Positions 46,482 through 55,806 of a DNA stretch of 64,000 nucleotides are shown here, in pieces. Positions within the stretch are counted from its first letter, which is position 1. Every line of letters starts with the position of its first letter. The translations under genes and the position numbers were made by a program. The stretch comes from Phocaeicola sartorii JCM 17136 = DSM 21941. Its GTDB lineage: Bacteria > Bacteroidota > Bacteroidia > Bacteroidales > Bacteroidaceae. The stretch lies in the NCBI RefSeq assembly GCF_000614185.1, contig NZ_BAKM01000010.1, positions 1 to 64,000 of the forward strand. The letters are read 5' to 3'. Below the pieces are notes generated by a model, which saw only the letters and a program-made list of their open reading frames with translations, searched no databases and had not been told where the DNA came from.

Positions 46482-47342
46482 CTAGTAAGTTGATTCCCTA
46501 TATTCGGAGGGAGACATATTGGTATGTCTCTTAAAAAATCGACCTAAAGCGGATTGGTTCAGGAACTTAGTCCTGATTGTTATTTCTTGAATATTAAGGG
46601 AACTGTTTTTCAACAATTCTTTTATTTCCAGTAATGAATAATCTATAATCCAGTCTTTAGGAGACTTCCCGCTGGTTTCCTTAACTACTTCAGACAGATA
46701 TTTGGAAGAGACATGAAGTTTGTCGGCATAAAAGATAACCTCTTTATGTTCTCTGTAGTTATCCATCATTAGCGTATAGAATCTATGCGTTAAATCTTCT
46801 TTGCGTGATGTACTTGTATTATTTCTATGATTGATATAATTTTCAAAATCGTTATATAAATCTAGAAATATAATTCTTAACAGAGCTATAATTGCTTCTC
46901 TGGAAAAACTCTTGGGAAGTTTGCTCCGGCTCTTCAGTAACGCATAATAGTTCATGAAATACTGCATTTCTTGTTCCGGCAGCGGATAAAGGAAATGAGA
47001 CTTCATGTAAGAGAAAAATTGGGGAGAAAAACTTCTGATAGTTTTTATCACATCATAGAAAAATGTGTTTGAAAGTATAAAATAGTTTGTTTTAAAATCA
47101 GGGCTTGTCTCTATGACTGAGACTAACAGTCCCGGCATAAAGACAAAAACATCATGTGGATGTATAATATATTCTTGAGAATCCATTCTTATTTTGGCAT
47201 TTCCTTGTACACAGATTCCAATCGTACATATAGAGGTATAGGAAGGGCAATCTGTAATGGGCAATGTGGATGCGTCAGATTGCATGCAAAATTCATTCTC
47301 TAATATATCTTCTCTATTTTTTTCAAATTCCTTATCTAACAT
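46482..47342 (-). CDS. AraC family transcriptional regulator
   Basis: 286 residues. A cupin-like sensor domain at the N-terminus (GICVQGNAKIRMDSQEYIIH, PHDVFVFMPGLLVSV) and a C-terminal AraC DNA-binding domain with two HTH motifs (VIFYADKLHVSSKYLSEVVK and TIRTKFLNQSALGRFFKRHT). It has no membrane helix, so it is a cytoplasmic one-component regulator. The inducer is unknown. It faces the repeat-rich interval, and its upstream neighbour aroB is 271 bp away. A -7 box TATTTTTG lies at 47364-47371. The codon use is AT-rich compared with neighbours, which suggests later acquisition. Confidence 0.88.
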   Translation of the reverse strand: MLDKEFEKNREDILENEFCMQSDASTLPITDCPSYTSICTIGICVQGNAKIRMDSQEYIIHPHDVFVFMPGLLVSVIETSPDFKTNYFILSNTFFYDVIKTIRSFSPQFFSYMKSHFLYPLPEQEMQYFMNYYALLKSRSKLPKSFSREAIIALLRIIFLDLYNDFENYINHRNNTSTSRKEDLTHRFYTLMMDNYREHKEVIFYADKLHVSSKYLSEVVKETSGKSPKDWIIDYSLLEIKELLKNSSLNIQEITIRTKFLNQSALGRFFKRHTNMSPSEYRESTY

Positions 47343-47613
47343 TTATACCAACCAATTATAGTGCAAAAATAGGATTTCTAAAGCATTGAAAAATTGATCA
47401 ATGGAACTTAGGAACAATTTTACAGAAAAAAGGTGCTTGGTATTTGTCTTTTTTAAGCAATAGAGCTGGTTTTTAACTAATAGATAATAAATGCTCTAAT
47501 GGCTTGATTGTTAAAAACTTATTCGGCTATAATTGGAATAAATAAAAGATGTTTTATAATATCGGACAGTTGGAAAGTTCATACACCCTTTCCTTCTGTC
47601 CGAAAGTGAGGGG

Positions 47614-48675
47614 TCAGCAGCCCATGGATTCACGGTAAAAATCCAGCATTTCAAAGATTTCGTCTTTACTTGCCGATTGATTGATTTGTATATTTCCTAT
47701 TTCGGCCAATAGAGTGAAATTGATAATGCCTGCTGAATTCTTCTTGTCATGTTTCATGAATTCATAGAGGCGTTCGTATTGTTTGCAATCAAACGGCATC
47801 ACTCCGTAATGTTCTTTGATGAACAGGATGGTCTGACGGAGCTTGTCCTTGGGGAAACCTGTCTTGAGATGGGAGAAATAAAGTTCACAGACTATACCCC
47901 ATGCCACTGCGTAACCATGTAATACCGGGTGATGTGTCTCCAGTGCCAGGCTTTCAAAAGCATGTCCTACGGTATGCCCCAAATTTAAAGCTTTGCGGAT
48001 TCCTTTTTCAAAAGGATCTTGTTCTACTATATTTTCTTTAATCTGTACTGATTTCCCGACTAAAGTCTGTAAGGCCTTGTAGTCTATATTGTTGAAGTCA
48101 AATCTCAACAATTCCGCCCAATGTTCATGGGTGCTGATAAGACCATGTTTCAACATTTCGGCGTATCCGGACAAGAGGTTACGGAGATCCAATGATTTTA
48201 GAAAATCGGCGTCAATCAATACGCTTTCGGCAGGGGAGAAGACTCCGATTTCATTCTTTAATCCGTTGAAATTGATTCCGGTCTTGCCTCCTACGGATGC
48301 ATCAACCATGGCCAGCAAGGTGGTAGGGATGTTGATATATTGAATCCCCCGTTTGAAAGTTGATGCGGCGAATCCCCCCAAGTCTGTAACCATACCTCCA
48401 CCTAAATTAATAAGCAGCGAATGACGGCTTGCGCCTTTATCTCCCAGTTCTTTCCATACATACGCCAGTGTTTCCAGATTTTTATGCACATCTTCGGCTC
48501 CTATGCAAATAAAATGGGCATCTTTGATGCAGTCAGATCCTGATAAGACAGGAATGCAAAGTTCACGTGTATGTTCATCAACCAAGACAAATAGTTTGTC
48601 ATGCGGGCATTGGGCTATTGCCTTATTGAGGTTTTCGTCTAAGTCATGGCAGATGATAACTTCTTGTTTACTCAT
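47614..48675 (-). CDS. aroB: 3-dehydroquinate synthase
   Basis: 353 residues with AroB signatures: LLINLGGGMVTDLGGFAAST, IPTTLLAMVDASVGGKTGIN, SGYAEMLKHGLIS, ALNLGHTVGHAFES (zinc-binding His) and MKHDKKNSAGIINF. It converts DAHP to 3-dehydroquinate, step two of the shikimate pathway, with NAD and a divalent metal. A -7 box TAAATTTG lies at 48695-48702 on the minus strand. It is a single-gene unit, divergent to the membrane protein gene at 48773. Intact. Confidence 0.96.
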   Translation of the reverse strand: MSKQEVIICHDLDENLNKAIAQCPHDKLFVLVDEHTRELCIPVLSGSDCIKDAHFICIGAEDVHKNLETLAYVWKELGDKGASRHSLLINLGGGMVTDLGGFAASTFKRGIQYINIPTTLLAMVDASVGGKTGINFNGLKNEIGVFSPAESVLIDADFLKSLDLRNLLSGYAEMLKHGLISTHEHWAELLRFDFNNIDYKALQTLVGKSVQIKENIVEQDPFEKGIRKALNLGHTVGHAFESLALETHHPVLHGYAVAWGIVCELYFSHLKTGFPKDKLRQTILFIKEHYGVMPFDCKQYERLYEFMKHDKKNSAGIINFTLLAEIGNIQINQSASKDEIFEMLDFYRESMGC

Positions 48676-48745
48676 ATTTTCTATTATTTGCCTGCAAATT
48701 TAGGTAAAAAAGCAAAAAGATGGCCGTTCATTGCTTACAAATAAT

Positions 48746-48753
48746 TACTTTTG
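48746..48753 (+). promoter_or_regulatory. -7 box of the membrane protein gene
   Basis: TACTTTTG lies 19 bp before the ATG at 48773 and, with the aroB box at 48695-48702, makes a divergent promoter region. Confidence 0.5.
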
Positions 48754-48772
48754 TACGTTAAAATATAAAATA

Positions 48773-49177
48773 ATGAAAGGAATTTTACCAGTTTATTGTA
48801 GGACGATGGGATATGTTGTTCTGTTATTGTCCGTTTTCGTACCGTTGCTCATGTTTATGTTTGGCATGATAAATGATAGTAACCTGTTGTTTACGAAAGC
48901 TTCTATCAAGTTGCTTATCTGGTTTTCTCTGTTTATGATCTTTTTGGCAAAAGTGAAGGAGGAGAATGAGAAGATTTCCCGGATACGTGTCAAAGCCGTT
49001 GGCTATGCTATTTATCTGCTGGGCATTTATTATATTGTAATGCTGGTCAGAGGAGTGTATGATGGAAACTTGGAAGAAGCGGACAACTCCGTCGCTATAG
49101 TCTATATGGCTTTTAATGTCATCTGTCTGGAATTTGGTGTGCAAAAAAGCCGGGTTGACCGATTATTTAAGAAATAA
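48773..49177 (+). CDS. small polytopic membrane protein, function unknown
   Basis: 134 residues with four predicted membrane helices (YVVLLLSVFVPLLMFMFGMI, LLIWFSLFMIFLAKV, VGYAIYLLGIYYIVMLVR, AIVYMAFNVICLEFGV) and a basic C-terminus (SRVDRLFKK). The arrangement resembles small inner-membrane proteins of unknown role in Bacteroidetes. The ATG at 48773 is chosen because the promoter box excludes an earlier start. The next gene, the outer-membrane protein, begins 82 bp later, possibly in one transcript. Confidence 0.72.
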   Translation: MKGILPVYCRTMGYVVLLLSVFVPLLMFMFGMINDSNLLFTKASIKLLIWFSLFMIFLAKVKEENEKISRIRVKAVGYAIYLLGIYYIVMLVRGVYDGNLEEADNSVAIVYMAFNVICLEFGVQKSRVDRLFKK

Positions 49178-49259
49178 ATACATTTTTTTCCGTTAAACCT
49201 TTTGTGGACGAGAGAGTCCAAAGGGCATTAGGCATTAAAATATCAAGGAAAAAGAAAAG

Positions 49260-52171
49260 ATGAAGAAGTTAGTTTTATTATTGTTGCTGGTATGTACTTG
49301 TGCAACTCTCTCTTGGGCGCAAAATAGCAAGCGCATAACCGTGACGGGAACTGTGATTGATGGTGATGATAAAAGCCCGGTTGGACAAGCTACCGTACAG
49401 TTGCTTTCCCTGCCCGATAGTACAATGGTGGTGGGAAATGTGACCAATAACAACGGAGTATTCTCCATAAACGCCCGTCCGGGAAAATATGTTCTCAAGA
49501 TTTCATTTGTAGGTTACCTTACTCAGGAAAAGCCTTTGCAGCTGGCTGCCGGTAAACCGAGTGTTAATATTGGAACGGTCACTTTACCTACCGATGCTAT
49601 CATGTTGGGTGAGGCTGTTGTTGTGGCCGAGGCTCCGCAGGTAACCGTTTCCGAAGATACTATAGGCTATAATGCTTCTGCTTATCGTACTCCGGAAGGT
49701 GCGATGCTGGAGGAACTGGTGAAGAAACTTCCGGGAGCGGAAATAGATGAAGACGGGAATGTAAAGGTGAATGGCAAGGAAATCAAGAAAATCATGGTAG
49801 ATGGAAAAGAGTTTTTTGGCGGTGATGTGAAGACCGGCTTGAAAAATTTGCCGGTAGATATGGTGGAAAAGCTCAAAACATACGATAAGAAATCCGATTT
49901 GTCACGTATTACGGGAATCGATGACGGTGAAGAAGAAACAGTACTTGACCTGACTGTAAAGAAAGGTATGAATCAGGGATGGTTTGGAAATGTGGATCTG
50001 GGAGCCGGAACGAAAGATCGTTATATGGGAAGGGCCATGATTAACCGGTTTTATGATAAAACTCAATTTTCAATAATCGGCTCAGCTAATAATGTAAACG
50101 ACCAAGGCTTTTCTGGTGGCGGAGGTGGTCCGCGTTGGAGACGTAACAATGGTTTGAATGCAACTAAAATGCTGGGTGCTAATTTTGCTACCGAAACAGA
50201 GAAGCTGGAATTGGGAGGTAGTATGCGTTATAATTATAGAGATGCCGATGAGAGCAGTATTGGGCAGAATGAGAATTTCTTGACAAATGGAAGTTCGTTT
50301 CAAAATTCGAATGCACAAAAGCGGAATAAAGCAAAGAGTTTCAATGCCGATTTTCGCTTGGAATGGAAACCGGACAGTATGACAAATATTATTTTCCGTC
50401 CGAATATCTCGTGGGGGATACCGAAAATCGTAGTATGGATGTATCTGGGACTTTCAATAGTGATCCTTATCAAATAGTGACGAACCCCAATGATTATTTG
50501 AATTTTGGGAACAATGAAGATAATAGTAGTGAGGAATTGGATAAAATCCGGGTCAATTCTTCCAAAAGCTGGTCGTTAGTTGAGGGAAATTCATTGTCGG
50601 GAAATGCATCTTTACAGATAAACCGTAAATTGAACAACAAGGGACGGAATATAACTTTCAGAGGTAGTTTTGGGTTTGGGAATAATGATAATGACCAATA
50701 CATGAATTCGGAAACCAGATATTATCAAGAAGGACTTTTATTCCGGACAGATTCTATTCGCAGGTATATTACCACTCCTACTGACAACTATAATTATGCA
50801 GCACAATTGACTTATAGCGAACCATTGGCGCGTGCTGTGTTTTTGCAATTCAGTTATCAGTTCAAGTATCAATATAATGAGAGTGATAAATCTACTTATA
50901 ATATGCCTTATGGATGGGTTTACAATAATCCGCTGCCCGTAAATTTTGAAGAAGATAAAGATGAGGAACAAAGTAAATATGCTCAGTATAAATATTTTAA
51001 CCATGATATGATGGTGTCTTTACGCTTTATTCGTGAAAAGTGGAGTCTGTCTGCCGGTATGTCGTTTCAACCCCAGCATACGGTTCTTTCTTATAAAAAA
51101 GGCGATTTTGCTACTGATACAACTCGGAATGTATTCAATTTTGCTCCGAATATGGATTTTCGTTTTCGGTTCTCCAAAGTCAGTCAGTTGCGCCTGACTT
51201 ATCGGGGACGTAGCAGTCAGCCCAGTATGGAGAATCTGTTGCCTGTCACGGATAATTCTAATCCGTTGAATATCCGTATGGGAAATCCTGGTTTGGATCC
51301 TTCCTTTGCTCACAATTTGCGTGTATTCTATAATACTTACAATGCTGAAAAGCAACAAGGTATTATAGCCCATATCAATGGACAATTGACTCAGAATAGT
51401 ATAAGCAATAGCCGCTCGTATGATGAAATGACCGGTGCTTGGACTGTTATGCCTAAAAACATCAATGGAAACTGGAATGCATTCGGTATGTTTGGTTATA
51501 ATACGGCATTGAAGAATAAAAAGTATACTATTAATACATTTACAACGCTCCGGTATACTAACAATGTTGGCTATTTGACAGATTCTACCAAGGTGGAAAG
51601 AAAAAATACGACTACGGAGTTTAGCGTGAGTGAGCGACTGAACGCTGCTTACCGTAATGATTGGATTGAATTTGGATTAAACGGAAGTTTCTCTTATTCG
51701 GTGGAAAGGGATAAATTGCAACGTGTGAATAATCAGGAACCTTATACTTTCTCTTATGGGGCCAATACGACTTTAACAGCTCCTTGGGGAATGAGCTTTT
51801 CTACTAACATTGCCAATCAGAGCCGTCGGGGGTATTCGGATGTGGAATTGAATAATAATGAATTGATCTGGAATGCTCAGATAGCTCAATCGCTGTTGAA
51901 GGGAGCAGCTACCGTAAGTTTCGAGATGTATGATATACTGGGAAAACAAAGTAATATCACTCGCTCATTGACATCAAGCGGGCGTTCAGTCTATCAATAT
52001 AATGGGGTGAATAGTTACTGTATGGTACATTTTATTTATCGTCTGAATATTTTCGGAAGTAAAGCCGCCCGTGATAAAATGATGAATAATAGAAGAGGTT
52101 TCGGTGGCCCTGGTTTCGGCCCCGGTCCCGGAGCACCGTATGCGCCCTTTCTAAATGCAGCCATATCTTGA
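49260..52171 (+). CDS. outer membrane beta-barrel protein, one frame break
   Basis: About 970 residues. Signal peptide (MKKLVLLLLLVCTCATLSWA), a CarboxypepD-regulatory-like domain (RITVTGTVIDGDDKSPVGQA, residues 25-105), a plug-like region (EELVKKLPGAEIDEDGNVKV), then a barrel of the OMP family 3 type that ends PAPYAPF-like (GFGGPGFGPGPGAP). It is TonB-receptor-like, but with no SusD partner, so a peptide, metal or lipid role is possible. At 50415-50417 the frame breaks: WGDTENRSMDVSG follows NIIFRPNIS if one base is added to the G-run. It is probably a surface-exposed protein. Confidence 0.82.
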
Positions 52172-52245
52172 TCTTTTCCCAATCTATATTGTTATAGGTT
52201 GGGATTTTTTATAAGTTTGCTTATAAGTAAACTACTTGGAATTAT

Positions 52246-53682
52246 ATGGTAGAGTGGAGTATCTTTAATGAAATCTTTGCTGTTGCTTTTAACGTGCTTT
52301 ATTTTGTAATTATCATCGGCACTATTTTTATAGTGATACTTGATAATCGCAATCCGGTTAAAACAATGGCATGGGTGCTTGTGCTCTTTTTTCTGCCCCT
52401 TGTGGGGCTTGTATTCTATTTCTTTTTCGGCAGGAGCACACGTAAGGAGAAACTGATCAGCAAGAAAGGATTCACTCGTCTTATCAAACGTCCCATGGCA
52501 GAGTATCAAGCACAAAAGGCGTTTAAGTGTCCTGACGAGCAGCACCAGCTGATGCGTTTTTTCCGGAAGGTGAATAATGCGTTGCCCTTTGAAGGGAATG
52601 CGGTGGAAGTCTTTACGGATGGTTACTCCATGCTGTATTCATTGATGAAAGAGATCAGTAAGGCAAAGCACCACATCCATTTGCAATTCTATATTTTTGA
52701 GGATGATCCGGTAGGCAGGTTGCTGCGCGATTTGTTGATAGATAAAGCACGGCAGGGGGTGGAGGTGCGTCTGCTGTATGACGATGTGGGCTGCTGGAAA
52801 GTTCCCCATGCCTTTTTTGATGAAATGCGGGGGGCGGGTATCGAAGCACGCAGTTTCCTGAAGGTCCGTTTCCCTTTATTCACCAGTAAGGTAAATTATC
52901 GTAACCATCGTAAAATAGTCGTAATCGACGGTCGTGTGGCCTATACGGGAGGGATGAACATTGCTTTGCGCTATATGAAGGGCTTTCCATGGGGGATATG
53001 GCGGGATACTCACATTAAGATAGAGGGAAAGGCGGTATATGGTTTGCAGACTGCTTTTCTGACCGACTGGTATGTGGTAGACCGTACTCTTATAACTTCC
53101 TCACGCTATTTCCCCGAAGTCGGAACTTTTGGAAAGGCTCTGATACAGATTGTCACCTCCGATCCCGTGGGCGCATGGCGGGATATCATGCAGGGGCTGC
53201 TGATCGCTATCAGCAGTTCCCGGAAATATTTTTATATACAAACCCCTTACCTGCTGCCTACCGAGCCTATTCTGATGGCATTGAAAACGGCGGCCTTGGC
53301 CGGTGTGGATGTCCGTATTATGATACCGGCGCGCGCCGATACATGGATTACGCATTTAGGTTCGTTGTCCTATCTGGACGATATCATGCGTGCAGGGGTC
53401 AGGATTTACCTTTATCAGAAAGGCTTTTTGCATTCCAAGTTGATGGTCAGTGATGATACTCTTTCCACGGTAGGCTCCACCAATATGGACTTCCGCAGCT
53501 TTGAGCATAATTTTGAAGTGAATGCCTTTATGTATGATCCGGCTTCGGCACTGATGCTGAAAGGCATCTTTCTGCAAGATCAGAAGGACGCCATCCTGTT
53601 GCTGAGAAAAACATGGATGAAGCGTCCTTGGTATCAAAAAGCACAAGAATCTATTGTCCGTCTGCTGGCACCCTTGCTCTGA
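52246..53682 (+). CDS. cls: cardiolipin synthase
   Basis: 478 residues. Two membrane helices at the N-terminus (VAFNVLYFVIIIGTIFIVIL, MAWVLVLFFLPLVGLVFYFF), then two phospholipase-D HKD motifs: NHRKIVVIDGRVAYTGGMN and HSKLMVSDDTLSTVGSTNMD. It joins phosphatidylglycerol molecules to cardiolipin in the membrane. The start follows the family (MVEWSIF); the length is standard. It overlaps the convergent rsmD by 32 bp at the 3' end, an unusual tail-to-tail overlap. Intact. Confidence 0.93.
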   Translation: MVEWSIFNEIFAVAFNVLYFVIIIGTIFIVILDNRNPVKTMAWVLVLFFLPLVGLVFYFFFGRSTRKEKLISKKGFTRLIKRPMAEYQAQKAFKCPDEQHQLMRFFRKVNNALPFEGNAVEVFTDGYSMLYSLMKEISKAKHHIHLQFYIFEDDPVGRLLRDLLIDKARQGVEVRLLYDDVGCWKVPHAFFDEMRGAGIEARSFLKVRFPLFTSKVNYRNHRKIVVIDGRVAYTGGMNIALRYMKGFPWGIWRDTHIKIEGKAVYGLQTAFLTDWYVVDRTLITSSRYFPEVGTFGKALIQIVTSDPVGAWRDIMQGLLIAISSSRKYFYIQTPYLLPTEPILMALKTAALAGVDVRIMIPARADTWITHLGSLSYLDDIMRAGVRIYLYQKGFLHSKLMVSDDTLSTVGSTNMDFRSFEHNFEVNAFMYDPASALMLKGIFLQDQKDAILLLRKTWMKRPWYQKAQESIVRLLAPLL

Positions 53683-54211
53683 AGAACGAGAAGTTCACAC
53701 TGCCATATACACGGCGTTCGATAAAATGGGGATCATCCTCAAAATGATTCTCTTTTCCATGTTCCAGCACCAGCAGTCCGTCTTCCTTTAAAATTCCGCT
53801 TTCGAAAATACGGGCGGGGATGCTTTCCAGATCCTTCAAAGCGTATGGAGGATCGGCGAAGATGAAATCAAACTGCTCGCTGCATTTGTCTATGAATTTA
53901 AAGACATCAGCGCGGATCGGAAAACATTTGTCGGTCTTCACCTCGCGCATCACCTGTGCGATGAAAGAAAGATGCTGGGGGTCTTTCTCTACTGAGATAA
54001 CCCGGTCACAACCGCGTGACACCAGTTCCAGACTGATGCTGCCCGTACCGGCAAAAAGGTCCAAGGCTTTGACTCCGTCCTCGAAGTCAAAGTAATTGTT
54101 GCTTAATACATTGAAAAGGTTCTCTTTGGCGAAATCCGTTGTAGGACGTGCCTTGAATGTATGAGGCACGTCGAAACGGCGCCGTTTGTATATGCCGCTG
54201 ATTACTCGCAT
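53651..54211 (-). CDS. rsmD: 16S rRNA (guanine(966)-N2)-methyltransferase
   Basis: 186 residues with a Rossmann methyltransferase fold. MRVISGIYKRRRF is the RsmD N-terminus, RPTTDFAKENLFNVL, then the SAM-binding DLFAGTGSISLELVSRG, and FDFIFADPPYALKD, which contains the DPPY catalytic motif. It methylates G966 of 16S rRNA during ribosome assembly. It overlaps the end of the DUF3822 gene by 10 bp, so the two are translationally coupled. It overlaps cls (convergent) by 32 bp. Intact. Confidence 0.95.
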   Translation of the reverse strand: MRVISGIYKRRRFDVPHTFKARPTTDFAKENLFNVLSNNYFDFEDGVKALDLFAGTGSISLELVSRGCDRVISVEKDPQHLSFIAQVMREVKTDKCFPIRADVFKFIDKCSEQFDFIFADPPYALKDLESIPARIFESGILKEDGLLVLEHGKENHFEDDPHFIERRVYGSVNFSFFRARVPADGQ

Positions 54212-55020
54212 AATAATAAAGTTTGCATGTCAAAAGGTATTTCTTCTATTTTACTTATCTCGGAGCGGTTGAATTCCGCTTTGGGGTTGATGACGAATAC
54301 CTGGCGCAGGTAGTTGCGCAATTCTTTCAGTAATTCTTCCTTATCCTCCAGCTTCCCTGTCAGGTGCATTTCGTCTCTTTCCTGATTATAATTTAACTGG
54401 TGCCATATATACAATAGGTAATATACACGGTCGGTGGTTTGTTTGCATGGAAAAGAGTTGATCAGTAATAGGCTGCCCTTGTCAAAGCAAAAAACGTCCA
54501 TTTGTTGCCCGCGTATATGTGTATATAGTTTCCGGCTGTTGCCCAACCGGCTTTTCCGGGCGAAGTATTCGGTCATCGGACTGGCGGTGGAGAAGAAACG
54601 GGCTGCAGGAAAATGTTCGGTCAGTAACAGATGCGCATGTTTGTCCATGGCAAAAAGTATCACCACATTACTTTTTCCCAGAACGTTGCAAAGTACAATC
54701 TCGTTGGTCCCTTTAGGAAAATTATGATAGAAAATGGTATCCATTTGTTCGTCTTCGAACAGCTCCAAAGGAACAGGTGTGAAACGAGGTGAGTCATACA
54801 GAATGTTAACCCGTTTATACGAGTATTTTAAAGCTTCTGTTTCAGTCAGCATTTCCTTTAGGTTGGCCGTCATGGAGTAGCCGGCGTTTATCGGGTACAG
54901 AACAAAGTAGAAATCATTATCTGTCAGAGGGTTATAGATGGAAAAAGAAAATCCATCCGCACTGAGGCGGATGGATAATGTATATTGTTCCGATTTTGTA
55001 AAATCGATACGTTCAGTCAT
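54202..55020 (-). CDS. DUF3822 family protein
   Basis: 272 residues, no signal peptide or membrane helix, N-terminal MTERIDFTKSEQYTLSIRLS and NPLTDNDFYFVLYPINAGYS, then a repeated beta-alpha organisation that ends AEFNRSEISKIEEIPFDMQT. It belongs to DUF3822 (Bacteroidetes). By the two-lobed pattern it may be actin-ATPase-like, but I see no clear phosphate motif, so this stays a hypothesis. It sits between the pseudopilin-like gene and rsmD on the minus strand, with 2-bp and overlapping junctions, and is thus in one operon with both. Confidence 0.8.
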   Translation of the reverse strand: MTERIDFTKSEQYTLSIRLSADGFSFSIYNPLTDNDFYFVLYPINAGYSMTANLKEMLTETEALKYSYKRVNILYDSPRFTPVPLELFEDEQMDTIFYHNFPKGTNEIVLCNVLGKSNVVILFAMDKHAHLLLTEHFPAARFFSTASPMTEYFARKSRLGNSRKLYTHIRGQQMDVFCFDKGSLLLINSFPCKQTTDRVYYLLYIWHQLNYNQERDEMHLTGKLEDKEELLKELRNYLRQVFVINPKAEFNRSEISKIEEIPFDMQTLLLCE

Positions 55021-55022
55021 TC

Positions 55023-55709
55023 TTATTCCCAGTTACCTGCGTTGTTGTTAGGCTGTTCGATATCACCCACTCTTAAACCGCAATATTTACCCAGTTTAGT
55101 TTGCAGGTCTTTAAGGTTGATCAATTCTTGAGCGTTCAAACCACCCAGATATGTCTCATACGGAGTCTGAGCCTGGAACAAGTGCAGAGGAGCACCTGAT
55201 TTGGTTGTATCATTGCGGATAGCCATTTCAAACTCTACACCGTTTCCGAAAGGAACATATCTCAAAGAGTCAGCATTGAAACCCGGAGCATAGATGGTGT
55301 CTGTTACGGCAACCCATAAGGTATCACGCTTGAAGTTCATCAAACCTTCTTTTTCAACGTCTTTCCAGTTACCTGTTTTTTTGGCTTTGTTGATGATTGC
55401 CATAGCTTTCTTTTCAGTCATGCCGGCTTCCAGCTGTGTGTCAGACAAAACTCCTTCTTTCTTTACAAACGGAAGTTTGGCAGTTTTGACGAAATCAATC
55501 AAGGTGTCGAAACTTGCAGTGTATTGTCCGTTGTGCAGGTTACGATATTCCAACTGTGCCTTACGGATGTCAATTAAGCGTGCAATAACTTGTTTCTCTC
55601 TAGCTTTTTTAGCGTCATCGAAGTTAATCGGTCCCATGATACTGCCGTAGCAAACGTATATCAAACCGATAACGCAAGCAGCCAATACAATATTAATAAC
55701 TGTTTTCAT
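55023..55709 (-). CDS. pseudopilin-like protein with N-terminal membrane helix
   Basis: 228 residues. A single N-terminal helix (INIVLAACVIGLIYVCYGSI) is followed by a charged amphipathic helix and the pattern IRKAQLEYRNLHNGQYTASF, then DTLIDFVKT. The A.LEYR..NGQY spacing resembles the start of type II pseudopilins, though no prepilin-peptidase site is present. The remainder (KKAMAIINKAKKTGNWKDVE, FNADSLRYVPFGNGVEFEMA) is unassigned. It is first in an operon with DUF3822 and rsmD. A -7 box TATTTTTG lies at 55747-55754. Conserved in Bacteroidetes, function unknown. Confidence 0.72.
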   Translation of the reverse strand: MKTVINIVLAACVIGLIYVCYGSIMGPINFDDAKKAREKQVIARLIDIRKAQLEYRNLHNGQYTASFDTLIDFVKTAKLPFVKKEGVLSDTQLEAGMTEKKAMAIINKAKKTGNWKDVEKEGLMNFKRDTLWVAVTDTIYAPGFNADSLRYVPFGNGVEFEMAIRNDTTKSGAPLHLFQAQTPYETYLGGLNAQELINLKDLQTKLGKYCGLRVGDIEQPNNNAGNWE

Positions 55710-55806
55710 GATAAATATGTGTTTTTTTTAGTTTATATTCGCATCGCAAAAATAAAACAAATAAATCTAATAACGCACAGTTCAAGGAACTTTTTATTAC
55801 GCAATT

